Under the pieces are notes generated by a model. It was not told the DNA's origin and did not search any database. It saw only the letters and a program-made list of their open reading frames with translations. Positions 16,012 through 24,652 of a DNA stretch of 64,000 nt are shown here, one piece after another. The DNA comes from J054 sp965221985 (lineage in GTDB: Bacteria > Pseudomonadota > Gammaproteobacteria > Steroidobacterales > GCA-2729495): assembly GCA_965221985.1 (NCBI GenBank), contig OZ244928.1:1178001-1242000 (forward strand), written 5' to 3'. A program made the position numbers and the translations under genes. Position 1 is the first letter of the stretch, and each line of letters starts with the position of its first letter.

Positions 16012-19000
16012 TTACATGTTTCGCCGGTATTCGCCGCCGACGGCGTATAAGGCCTCGGAAATCTGGCCCAATGACGCAACTTTTACCGTATCCATCAATT
16101 CTGCAAAAAGATTGCCGCGCGCTCGGGCTACGTCTTGTAGCTTGCGCAGGGCGGCTTCCGTCTTGTCTGCATGCAATTTTTCAAATTGTCGAAGATTGCG
16201 AATTTGGCTTTGTTTTTCCCCATCGTTAGAGCGCATCAACTCTAGTTCTTTGATTTCATCTTCTTGTCCCTTCTCGGGGAGAAAAGTATTTACACCGATG
16301 AGCGGCAGGCTGCCGTCGTGTTTTTTGTGCTCGTAATGCATGCTTTCATCTTGAATCTTACTGCGCTGATACATGGTATCCATGGCGCCTAATACACCGC
16401 CGCGTTCGCTAATGCGCTCGAATTCTTGGTACACCGCTTCCTCAACCAAGTCCGTGAGTTCATTGATGATGAATGATCCTTGCCAGGGGTTTTCGCAGAA
16501 ATTCAGACCTAATTCTCGATTGATGATCAATTGGATGGCTACCGCTCGACGAACCGAAGATTCCGTGGGTGTGGTGATGGCCTCATCGAAGGCATTGGTG
16601 TGCAAACTATTGCAGTTGTCAAATAGAGCGTACAGTGCTTGCAGGCTCGTGCGTATATCGTTAAAGCTAATCTCCTGCGCATGCAGGCTGCGTCCAGAAG
16701 TTTGAATATGATATTTCAGTTTCTGACTTCGTTCACTGGCGCCATAGCGATCACGCATGGCTCTCGCCCATATACGACGAGCGACCCGGCCGATAACTGA
16801 ATATTCGGGATCCATGCCGTTGCTGAAAAAGAAGCTAAGGTTAGGGGCAAAGTCATCTATATTCATACCCCGTGCTAAGTAGTACTCTACAATGGTTAAC
16901 CCGTTCGATAGGGTGAATGCTAATTGGGAGATGGGGTTGGCCCCCGCTTCTGCGATGTGGTAACCGCTAATGGAGACGCTGTAAAAGTTACGAATGTTGT
17001 TCTGTACGAAATATTCTTGTACATCTCCCATGGCGCGCATGGCGAATTCCGTCGAGAAAATACAAGTGTTTTGTGCCTGGTCCTCCTTAAGGATATCGGC
17101 TTGCACCGTGCCACGTACCATACTGAGCGTTTCGGTCTTTATGCGTGCATAGGTTTCTGTATCTACCAAATCGCTGCCCGATACACCGAGCAACCCTAAG
17201 CCGAGTCCGTCGTTGCCGTCCGGAAGATCACCTTGATAGTCCGGCTGAGATTCACCACCCAAGAGATTCTTGATCTTTTGCTCTGCAGTACTCCATTGGC
17301 CGGCTTCGCGCAGATGTTTTTCAATTTGTTGGTCAATGGCCGCGTTCATGTAGAACGCGAGAACCATGGGCGCCGGCCCATTGATTGTCATGGACACGGA
17401 GGTTGTGGGCGCGCACAGATCGAAACCAGAGTAAAGTTTTTTAGCGTCATCGACGGTCGCGATGGAAACGCCGGAATTACCGACTTTGCCGTAAATATCT
17501 GGCCGCTCATCCGGGTTCTCACCGTACAGGGTGACCGAGTCAAAGGCTGTGGATAGACGAGCGGCAGCATGACCTCGGGACAGATAGTGAAACCGCTGGT
17601 TGGTACGTTCTGGCGTTCCTTCGCCGGCGAACATGCGGATCGGGTCTTCGTTGACTCGTCGGTATGGAAATACGCCACCGGTATAAGGATAGCTACCCGG
17701 TAGGTTTTCTTTCATCAAGAAGCGCAGTTGATCCGCCCAACCGTCGAAGCGGGGTGGCGCGATTTTCGGAATACGTTGATGACTTAGGCTTTCGCGATAG
17801 TTGTCGCCCTGCATATCGCGGCCGCGAACGCGGTAGCTGTAGGTATTTTCGGTGATTCCTGCGAGGCGTTGCGGCCAGTCGGCCAGTAACTTGCGAGCTT
17901 GGGGCGCAAGTTCTTCTAAGGCCGCATTATAGGCCTGCCGCAGGCGTGAAATTGTTGCGTCGCTAGAATCGTTTATCAAATTGGTATCGTAAGCTTGCAA
18001 AAAAGACGGGCGTTGTTCCGCGTCTACCTCACCCAGCACAGAAAAAAGTTGTTGTAGGCGGCCGGCGATCTCACACTGTTTCTCAACTTCGGCATTGGTG
18101 CGTCGCCCGCGCTCGGCAATCTCTGCCAGATAGCGCACACGCTGGCCGGGGATTAAAACCGTTGCTCGGGGCGAACGCTCGGTCACTTCAATTCGGGGGG
18201 ACCAAGACGATTGATCAATGCCTGGCTGTTCGGCGATGGCCTTGCATAGGCTAACGAATAGCCAAGTCATGCCCGGGTCATTGAACTGGCTCGCGATCGT
18301 CGGATATACGGGGACTTCTTCGTCAGGGGTCTCAAAGGCGACGTGGTTGCGTTTCCATTGTTTACGAATGTCGCGCAGTGCGTCGTCCGCTCCCCGCTTG
18401 TCGAATTTGTTCACAACCACAAGTTTGGCGAGATCTAGCATATCGATCTTTTCTAGCTGACTGGCTGCCCCATACTCACTGGTCATGACATAGAGGGGGA
18501 TGTCGACCAGGTCGACGATTTCGCTATCGCTTTGTCCAATACCCGCGGTTTCGACAATGACCAAATCGAAGCCGAGAGATTTCAGGAACAACACAGCGTC
18601 TGACAGAACGGCGCTGGTTGCCAAGTGTTGTCTGCGGGTAGCAACTGATCGCATGAAGATGTTTTCGTTGCGCAAACTATTCATGCGAATACGATCACCT
18701 AGCAATGCACCACCCGTGCGCCGTCGAGTGGGGTCGACGGCTAGTACTGCCACATGCATGTCGGGGAAGAATTGTAAAAATCTTGACAACAATTCGTCCG
18801 TGACACTGCTTTTGCCGGCGCCACCGGTTCCTGTGATGCCAACCACGGGTCGAGTTTGTCCGGCTATATGCCATTGCTTGCGTAATGAACCCAGTTCGGT
18901 TTCCGATAGCAGCCCGTCTTCAATGGCAGACAAGGTGGCGGCGATACTTACCGGCTCACGGAGAGAAATCCGCTTAGGCAGGGTGCTGAATTTTCTGGCC

Positions 19001-19458
19001 GCCCGGGTTCGTTCTACCAAGTCTTCAATCATGCCAGGCAGGCCCATTTCGAGGCCGTCATGGGGGTGATAGATGCGCTCAACGCCATACTTTTGCAAAG
19101 CGTTGATCTCATCCGGAGTGATGGTTCCGCCACCACCACCGAACACGCGAATATGTTCCGCACCATAGTCGCGAAGCATGTCGATCATGTAGCGAAAGTA
19201 TTCGTTATGTCCCCCCTGATAAGAGCTCAAGGCGATGCCGTCTGCATCTTCTTGTACCGCCGCACGTACGACATCGGCAACGCTGCGATTGTGGCCTAAA
19301 TGTATAACCTCAGCCCCTTGATCTTGAATCAAGCGTCGCATCAGGTTGATTGCCGCATCGTGACCGTCAAATAATGAGGCTGCTGTTACGAAGCGCAGAG
19401 GAGTCTTTTCCGTCCGGGTCTGAGTGGCGGATTGTAAGTCGTCGGCATTACGGTTCAT
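16012..19458 (-). CDS. icmF: Fused isobutyryl-CoA mutase (B12 domain, G-protein chaperone, mutase)
   Basis: 1148 residues, the usual length of IcmF. It interconverts isobutyryl-CoA and n-butyryl-CoA (and related branched acyl-CoAs) with adenosylcobalamin in the cytoplasm. The N-terminal B12 domain has DGHD at 31-34, His33 being the expected cobalt ligand. The middle MeaI-like GTPase has its P-loop GITGTGGAGKSS at 207-218, ETAGIGQSD at 303-311 and NKFD at 350-353. The mutase barrel starts near 550 with YPYTGGVFPYRR. The three parts in this order are diagnostic for IcmF rather than methylmalonyl-CoA mutase. Its ATG overlaps the stop of the upstream TetR gene by four bases (ATGA), so the two are translationally coupled. 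Confidence 0.96.
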   Translation of the reverse strand: MNRNADDLQSATQTRTEKTPLRFVTAASLFDGHDAAINLMRRLIQDQGAEVIHLGHNRSVADVVRAAVQEDADGIALSSYQGGHNEYFRYMIDMLRDYGAEHIRVFGGGGGTITPDEINALQKYGVERIYHPHDGLEMGLPGMIEDLVERTRAARKFSTLPKRISLREPVSIAATLSAIEDGLLSETELGSLRKQWHIAGQTRPVVGITGTGGAGKSSVTDELLSRFLQFFPDMHVAVLAVDPTRRRTGGALLGDRIRMNSLRNENIFMRSVATRRQHLATSAVLSDAVLFLKSLGFDLVIVETAGIGQSDSEIVDLVDIPLYVMTSEYGAASQLEKIDMLDLAKLVVVNKFDKRGADDALRDIRKQWKRNHVAFETPDEEVPVYPTIASQFNDPGMTWLFVSLCKAIAEQPGIDQSSWSPRIEVTERSPRATVLIPGQRVRYLAEIAERGRRTNAEVEKQCEIAGRLQQLFSVLGEVDAEQRPSFLQAYDTNLINDSSDATISRLRQAYNAALEELAPQARKLLADWPQRLAGITENTYSYRVRGRDMQGDNYRESLSHQRIPKIAPPRFDGWADQLRFLMKENLPGSYPYTGGVFPYRRVNEDPIRMFAGEGTPERTNQRFHYLSRGHAAARLSTAFDSVTLYGENPDERPDIYGKVGNSGVSIATVDDAKKLYSGFDLCAPTTSVSMTINGPAPMVLAFYMNAAIDQQIEKHLREAGQWSTAEQKIKNLLGGESQPDYQGDLPDGNDGLGLGLLGVSGSDLVDTETYARIKTETLSMVRGTVQADILKEDQAQNTCIFSTEFAMRAMGDVQEYFVQNNIRNFYSVSISGYHIAEAGANPISQLAFTLSNGLTIVEYYLARGMNIDDFAPNLSFFFSNGMDPEYSVIGRVARRIWARAMRDRYGASERSQKLKYHIQTSGRSLHAQEISFNDIRTSLQALYALFDNCNSLHTNAFDEAITTPTESSVRRAVAIQLIINRELGLNFCENPWQGSFIINELTDLVEEAVYQEFERISERGGVLGAMDTMYQRSKIQDESMHYEHKKHDGSLPLIGVNTFLPEKGQEDEIKELELMRSNDGEKQSQIRNLRQFEKLHADKTEAALRKLQDVARARGNLFAELMDTVKVASLGQISEALYAVGGEYRRNM

Positions 19459-20123
19459 TGGCCGGTGCTCCTGATTGTGCTTGCCGGCCTATGGGGTGGG
19501 CCGAGGGCAATACTCATTTGATGCTTTAGGTCTTCGTGTAGCTTGCTGATCCTTGCATGATCATTCGGTGTAACTAGCCATTGATAGACAATGCCAACGA
19601 TGGCGGCGCAGAAGTGCCGAGCCGTACCGACAATGTCGACCTCCGATCGAATTTCACCTGCCTCAACACCCGCATGAATCCAGGCTTCGACATCTTGTTG
19701 TCGGCGCTGATGGATATGGGCGATGACGGTTTTCAGTTCGGGATCGGGTCCAATGGAATTGAACCAAAGTATGTAGAAAGCTCGAATGCGTTCCGATCCC
19801 CGGGAAACGAATCGATCGTGGGCATCCGTGGCTGCATGAATTGCCGATAGGCCATGTTGTTGACCAACTGCTCGACCGAGTTCCGCAAGCCACTGTTCAC
19901 CTATGGCGCGCACGATGAATCGATATAAGCCGGGCTTGTTGCCAAACCGGTAACTGGCGAGTCCCCGGCTGTAGCCGGCATTTTCTCCGACTGCTTTCAA
20001 GGTGGCACCCTCAGCACCTTTTTCGCAAATGAGGGTCACGGCGGCCGCTAGCATGCGCGCATCCGATTCAGCCGTACGATCAGCTTGGGTCCGTGTGGTT
20101 CGAGGAAGTCGTTGCGGCTGCAT
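19455..20123 (-). CDS. TetR-family regulator of the icmF operon
   Basis: 222 residues. N-terminal helix-turn-helix VGENAGYSRGLASYRFGNK with the preceding EKGAEGATLKA; the C-terminal domain (about 85-210) is a TetR_C-type ligand domain. It is the first gene of tetR-icmF-cobalamin-binding protein, with a 4-bp overlap to icmF. A perfect palindrome lies 22 bases upstream of its start, which fits autoregulation of the whole operon, perhaps by an acyl-CoA. Confidence 0.9.
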   Translation of the reverse strand: MQPQRLPRTTRTQADRTAESDARMLAAAVTLICEKGAEGATLKAVGENAGYSRGLASYRFGNKPGLYRFIVRAIGEQWLAELGRAVGQQHGLSAIHAATDAHDRFVSRGSERIRAFYILWFNSIGPDPELKTVIAHIHQRRQQDVEAWIHAGVEAGEIRSEVDIVGTARHFCAAIVGIVYQWLVTPNDHARISKLHEDLKHQMSIALGPPHRPASTIRSTGQ

Positions 20124-20144
20124 AGACGAAGCCTACGAAATTTA

Positions 20145-20159
20145 CTTGTTTGAAACAAG
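20145..20159. promoter_or_regulatory. Palindrome CTTGTTT-G-AAACAAG, likely TetR operator
   Basis: A perfect 7-bp inverted repeat with a 1-bp centre, just upstream of the TetR gene that heads the icmF operon. A position this close to the start, next to a TetR gene, suggests an autoregulatory operator. The flanking bases (A on the left, CAAGT on the right) add a further half-site-like element. Confidence 0.6.
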
Positions 20160-20409
20160 CAAGTTTTTATCCGATTGATTTAGAAAGATAATTTTCTGGA
20201 TATCCATTTTTAATTAGCCGATTGTGGCTTCGTATTCCCTGTGAAATCCTCACCCCGCACATGGCATGTGGGCGCGTCTTGAAACACTGGCAACGCTTAG
20301 GCGCCTCGATCTCCATTGTTTGCCCGGGTCAGGTCGGCGCTAGCGGCATGCCTGTCTGGTCGGGGCAGGGCGAATCGAGAAATAGGGCGGGCTAAGCTAC
20401 GGTGGTTGT

Positions 20410-21774
20410 TTAACCTTCACCGCGCAGGTAGCGATCAAGTTCAGTGTGAAAGTGCCGCAACCTTTGCTCTTGTTCGCTCCACAGCGGGCCTGCAAATCCT
20501 TTTGATCGAATACCTTTTTGCACCACAGGTAACAACTCGGCATCTTGATTGAGCACCAGACCTAGATCAGGTGGTTCGCCCACAGCGGTTCGTTCGATAT
20601 CGGGTCGCACATCACCCGATACATCAGTACCTTCGGGTAAGCCCATCCAGGCGGGTACCGCGTAGTTTGGGTCATCGCAGGGTCGCCACAGTGTCATGGT
20701 GTTATAGAAGAATCGTTCCGGATTTGTAGGATGTGGCATAAAACGCATGAGAAATGCACCCTCGGCATGCAGTCCAATTTGCACATTGGGGAAAATTCCA
20801 GTGGCCCAACTGTCGCTCAATTGGCCATCCTCCAAATCTGAATAATCTATGCCGTACCTTGCTCCTCTTTCGCGCTTCGCAGTTTGGATTGCGGCGCGGA
20901 GTTCTCGTGCCGAGCCGCTGTAGTCTTCGGGACGCATGCCTGCGTCTTTCATCATCATGATCAAGCCTTCGTCCAGTGAGTCCTGATCCCGGACGCGTTC
21001 GCTCTTTGCGGCGAGCGGAACAATCATTCGACTAAAGCCGTTGGGATACAAGTCGCACTGAACGCCCATGTCGTTCATCACGGTTTGAGTTTCTGGGTGG
21101 ACTGCGTGCAGGTGATAAGTTTCGTAAAATGCATCGATGCCAGTTTTCCAATTTGCCGCCCATTCGCTGATGCTGTGCCGGACGACAAACATTTCATCGA
21201 TGTGATAGTTCTCTAAGTACCCATCAGGCAGACCAATAAAGTCATCTAGAGGTCCAGCTTGATCATCCATATTGATAAAAATTAGACCGGCGCGCGTTTC
21301 ACAGCGTATCTCCGTCAAGCAAGGTCTATCGACGACAACTTCCGGACGAAATGTCTCGATATCTGTAAGCTGTTGAAGCTCGCCGTCTAGATTAAATTGC
21401 CAAGAATGAAAGCCGCAGGTGAAAAGCGGTAGCGAGCCAAAATCGCTTTGCACAATTCGATTACCGCGATGCGGGCAAACGTTGTAATACGCTTTGATAA
21501 CTCCCGCTTCGTTGCGTGTAACTAAGATGTTCTCTCGGCCGACATCAAAGGTAAGGTAGTCGCCCGATTCTCGAAGGTCGGTGACGACGCCGGCGATGAG
21601 CCAAGTTCGGGTCCATACCCGTTCCCACTCCTGTGCCATGCGTTCGGGGCAATAGTACCGCGATGCATCCAATCGCTCGGTGCCGTTGTCGATATAGGGA
21701 ACTTTGGCTTCAAGAGAGCCTGCAGCCGCCGTCTCATTAACCGTCCAACCGCCATTTTTCAGGTTGTAAGTCAT
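20410..21774 (-). CDS. Rieske non-heme iron oxygenase, large subunit
   Basis: 454 residues. The Rieske [2Fe-2S] domain has C100-P-H102 and C120-x2-H123. The catalytic domain (from about 190) has the mononuclear iron site in AFYETYHLHAVHPE with two histidines. Such enzymes add one or two oxygen atoms to ring or methyl carbons and need a ferredoxin and reductase. The family includes aromatic dioxygenases and single-component hydroxylases such as KshA; the sequence alone does not decide. It lies alone on the minus strand with an inverted repeat about 95 bp upstream. The Rieske ferredoxin at 48337 is the only candidate electron donor in the window, and no reductase was seen. Confidence 0.92.
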   Translation of the reverse strand: MTYNLKNGGWTVNETAAAGSLEAKVPYIDNGTERLDASRYYCPERMAQEWERVWTRTWLIAGVVTDLRESGDYLTFDVGRENILVTRNEAGVIKAYYNVCPHRGNRIVQSDFGSLPLFTCGFHSWQFNLDGELQQLTDIETFRPEVVVDRPCLTEIRCETRAGLIFINMDDQAGPLDDFIGLPDGYLENYHIDEMFVVRHSISEWAANWKTGIDAFYETYHLHAVHPETQTVMNDMGVQCDLYPNGFSRMIVPLAAKSERVRDQDSLDEGLIMMMKDAGMRPEDYSGSARELRAAIQTAKRERGARYGIDYSDLEDGQLSDSWATGIFPNVQIGLHAEGAFLMRFMPHPTNPERFFYNTMTLWRPCDDPNYAVPAWMGLPEGTDVSGDVRPDIERTAVGEPPDLGLVLNQDAELLPVVQKGIRSKGFAGPLWSEQEQRLRHFHTELDRYLRGEG

Positions 21775-22119
21775 GGTCTAGATCCTCCGCAGGATGAGCT
21801 TACGGCGCTGGCGACGCGCGGTCGCCCGACTGACGAAATATCAGGCTAGGCTAGTCGACTCGAAAAAACAAGCAGAACTGCTTTTTTTTGGGTGTTAAGC
21901 AGGGCACAGCCGCCTGCCGGCATGACGTCTCTTGCGCTTAGTGCCGAGATCGATGATCCATCACGCAATACTTCGTCAAAGACAGGCTGGGGTTACAAAT
22001 TTCGACGATGGGAGAATGACTGGTTTCCGCCGGCTTTTCATCCGGCTGACCTGTCTAGGTTAATTTGTTGGGCGGCAATACCTATGGCTGGATGGATAGC
22101 TTTAGGTATGCGGGTCAAT
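21775..22119. other. Promoter region of the Rieske oxygenase gene
   Basis: 345 bases without a recognisable gene. The main feature is the palindrome and T-run at 21870-21889. The open frame on the plus strand has no ribosome binding site or family motif. Confidence 0.45.
21870..21889. promoter_or_regulatory. Palindrome AAGCAG-AA-CTGCTT with flanking A- and T-runs
   Basis: 6-bp perfect arms at 21870-21875 and 21878-21883, preceded by A6 and followed by T7. It resembles the repeats at 7812 and 27352. It is located before the Rieske oxygenase gene, where an operator is expected. As a terminator the 2-base loop would be too tight. Confidence 0.4.
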
Positions 22120-22770
22120 TTACGTTTCGACCTTACATCCCTTACCGCTGGAAAAGACCGGACTAAAGCTGATTAAAGTGACATCAAGTCGAGCAATGCG
22201 CCACTGGCCGTGAATTTTTTCCGTGGCCAATGAATAGCTGCCATTAGCAACTTCCACACACTGGGCAGCCTCGGCGGGGGTCTTGCCAGAAATCACATGC
22301 GTGGCGATTAGATAGGCGGTGAGCTTGCCTCGACGGCCGTCGACTTCCACTGTAATGTTGCTAATAGCGTGTTGGGTTAGATCGTAACCTTTACTGCGAA
22401 ACACCGAATTCACAAATTCCGCCCAGTTTTCAGATCCAACTACCGGAGACGGGGGGCTGGGCGCTGAGATTTCGGAATTCGGAAAGGTCTGCGAATCGAA
22501 TGCCTGATGGGGAAACCAAACGTTAAATTCGGCATCTTCAGTAAAGCAATCTTGATAAATGGTCAAGCCAGCCGCGGTTGGCTTGGAGTTGCCATTTTTG
22601 TCGCCAATGGCATCCGTGCCGGCAGCGTAACAATGCATTAAAGCTTCTATGGCCAACACGTCGGTCTGCTTAGCCTGAGCGGCGGGACTAGCGCCGGCGT
22701 TTAGCATCAGAAGAATTGCCGTGACGATCAGGCCTGAACGCCGGCCGATTCGATATCGTTTCTCACTCAT
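22120..22770 (-). CDS. Exported NTF2-like (SnoaL-type) protein
   Basis: 216 residues. A signal peptide (basic RYRIGRR, then a hydrophobic core, ending near AQA at 33) is followed by an NTF2/SnoaL-like alpha-beta barrel recognisable by EALMHCYAAGTDAI, YQDCFTEDAEFNVWF and the late QWRIARLDVTL. Members are small hydratases, isomerases or ligand-binding proteins; most are cytoplasmic, so export is notable. It is the last gene of the operon that begins with the Rieske gene at 27318, 93 bases after the AhpD-like gene. Role unknown, possibly handling the substrate in the periplasm. Confidence 0.8.
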   Translation of the reverse strand: MSEKRYRIGRRSGLIVTAILLMLNAGASPAAQAKQTDVLAIEALMHCYAAGTDAIGDKNGNSKPTAAGLTIYQDCFTEDAEFNVWFPHQAFDSQTFPNSEISAPSPPSPVVGSENWAEFVNSVFRSKGYDLTQHAISNITVEVDGRRGKLTAYLIATHVISGKTPAEAAQCVEVANGSYSLATEKIHGQWRIARLDVTLISFSPVFSSGKGCKVET

Positions 22771-22863
22771 AGCCTTGTTCTCCTAATTTCCGATGCTCGG
22801 GTCTCAGAGTCACCGGTGTCTTGCATAGCCCGTTTTTTTGCCCGTTCGAGCTGGGCATGGGCT

Positions 22864-23436
22864 TTAGGCCGCCGACGCACCAAACGGGCAATAGTCCTCA
22901 CGTTCCACCAAATGTAGAACGAATGACAACTTAGCCATCCCGGCGATTACGGCCATGACGGTGCCCAGTTCGCAAATATCGGCCACGCTAAAAAACTTCG
23001 CTAGGCGCGCGTGGAGTTTCGCATCCAGATCGCCTTGCATGTTGGTAAGTACCATCTGATCGGTAAATTCAAGCACCGCTTTTTCTGCTTCGGTAAACGG
23101 CCCGTTTTCGAAATCATCCATGGCGTCAATTTGAGCTTGGCTGATACCTGCCTCTAAGGCTCCGGGTACGTTTTGTTTGTTGCAAGTCCTGCAGCCATGC
23201 ACCAGGGAAAGTTTTAGGCGTGCCAACTGCTTGTAGCGTTGATCGACCTGTCCATGGAAGAACAGTTTCGTGTAGAAGTCATTCATGACGAAACGTAGTA
23301 CGTCTGGTGCCTGGGCGAATACTTCGACAAATGTGGGCTCACCGGTCAGTTTGTTGAGCGTGTCCCATGCTAGACCGAATTCTTCTGGAAGATCTGATCG
23401 CTGAATCCTAGCAAGTGGTGTAGCGGGCACGATCAA
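22864..23436 (-). CDS. Carboxymuconolactone decarboxylase/AhpD-like protein
   Basis: 190 residues of the all-helical AhpD/CMD fold. The segment KLSLVHGCRTCNKQNVPGA carries the CxxC pair typical of AhpD-like peroxidase or disulfide-reducing proteins, which favours this over a lactone decarboxylase. It sits 13 bases after the thiolase gene in an acyl-CoA operon. The function in this pathway is unknown; protection against peroxides formed by oxygenases is one possibility. Confidence 0.83.
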   Translation of the reverse strand: MIVPATPLARIQRSDLPEEFGLAWDTLNKLTGEPTFVEVFAQAPDVLRFVMNDFYTKLFFHGQVDQRYKQLARLKLSLVHGCRTCNKQNVPGALEAGISQAQIDAMDDFENGPFTEAEKAVLEFTDQMVLTNMQGDLDAKLHARLAKFFSVADICELGTVMAVIAGMAKLSFVLHLVEREDYCPFGASAA

Positions 23437-23448
23437 TCTCCTTTGGTT

Positions 23449-24648
23449 CTAATTGGCAAGACCATAAACGGCAACACTGGCGATGTTATTGATGGGAATG
23501 CCGCCCAGGTTATGGGTTAGACCGAGGGTGGGTTGTCCGAGCTGACGTTCACCTGCTCGACCTTGCAATTGCAAATAGATCTCATAGGCCATGCGTAGCC
23601 CTGATGCCCCAATAGGATGTCCGAAGCATTTCAGTCCACCATCGACTTGGCAGGGAAGGCTGCCATCGCGGTCAAAGACTCCGTCCATGATGTCCGCGGG
23701 TGCCCGTCCCGGATCGGATAAGCCTAGATCCTCCATCAGTATCAGCTCCGTAATGGAGAAGCAGTCGTGCACCTCTAGTAAGTCGACCTGTTTGCGCGGA
23801 TTGGTGATACCTGCTTCCTGGTAGGCACGCTCTGAAGCTTTGCGTGAGGTCAAGGTGTAGCTACCGTCCCAAGAGTTATGCCCGGCTTCCACGCCGTTGC
23901 TTGCAGCAAGTTGTAAGGCTTTCACTGTTACCAATGGCCCCTTGCCGAGACTACGCGCGATTTCAGGCGTGGTGACAATGGCGCAGGCGGCACCATCGCT
24001 GACGCCGCAACAGTCATATAAGCCTAGGGGCTCGGCCACCATCGGTGCGTTTAATGCTTGGTCAATGGTGATGGCACGTTGCAGGTGCGCTTTTGGATTC
24101 AACGCGCCGTTTTGATGGCTTTTCCAAGACACATGGGCCATGGCATTTTTTAGGTCATCCAATTGAATTTTGGCGCGCTCGGCATAGGCCAATGCCAATT
24201 GGGCGAATGCACCGGGCGCGGAATAAGAGGGCATCCACAGATCTTCGAAGCTGCCTTTTGTGCGCTCGGGTAGTCCGGGGTAGCCCGTGTCCTTTAGCTT
24301 TTCCATCCCCATGGCCAAGGCAATGTCACAGGCGCCGGAGGCCACAGCATAAACAGCGCCACGCATCGCTTCCGATCCAGTGGCGCATAAATTTTCCACC
24401 CGGGTCACCGCAATGTTCGGGAGCCGCAGAGCCGTTGACAGCGGTATGGCCGATTTACCGACACTTTGTTCGTCATAGAACACGCCCAGCCAAGCCGCAT
24501 CGATTTGGTCACGTTCGATACCCGCATCATCCAAGGCTTCGGAGAAAGCTTCGATCATGAGGTCATCTGGACCCGCATCCCAGCGCTCGCCGAAGCGAGC
24601 ACAACCCATGCCGACAATTGCAACTTTGTCACTAATACCTGTGGCCAT
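23449..24648 (-). CDS. Thiolase family protein (SCP-x type)
   Basis: 399 residues. The nucleophile is in VENLCATGSEAM (Cys88), the His in CFGHPIGASG (His344), and the glycine-rich end in THNLGGIP. This is the sterol-carrier-protein-x/acetyl-CoA acetyltransferase-like branch, which cleaves beta-ketoacyl-CoAs with bulky or branched chains and often works with a DUF35 partner. Such a partner is fused to the upstream gene product, whose stop is 4 bases before this start, so the two probably act together. All catalytic residues appear to be present. Confidence 0.9.
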   Translation of the reverse strand: MATGISDKVAIVGMGCARFGERWDAGPDDLMIEAFSEALDDAGIERDQIDAAWLGVFYDEQSVGKSAIPLSTALRLPNIAVTRVENLCATGSEAMRGAVYAVASGACDIALAMGMEKLKDTGYPGLPERTKGSFEDLWMPSYSAPGAFAQLALAYAERAKIQLDDLKNAMAHVSWKSHQNGALNPKAHLQRAITIDQALNAPMVAEPLGLYDCCGVSDGAACAIVTTPEIARSLGKGPLVTVKALQLAASNGVEAGHNSWDGSYTLTSRKASERAYQEAGITNPRKQVDLLEVHDCFSITELILMEDLGLSDPGRAPADIMDGVFDRDGSLPCQVDGGLKCFGHPIGASGLRMAYEIYLQLQGRAGERQLGQPTLGLTHNLGGIPINNIASVAVYGLAN

Positions 24649-24652
24649 ACCG

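Noticed and set aside
18500..19069. A 189-codon open frame opposite icmF
   Set aside because: It lies in the antisense of the IcmF GTPase domain, with Ser/Arg-rich low-complexity content and no motif. The icmF frame is certain.
24093..24560. A 155-codon open frame opposite the thiolase
   Set aside because: Antisense to a gene with all thiolase motifs; His/Arg/Pro-rich with no family signal.
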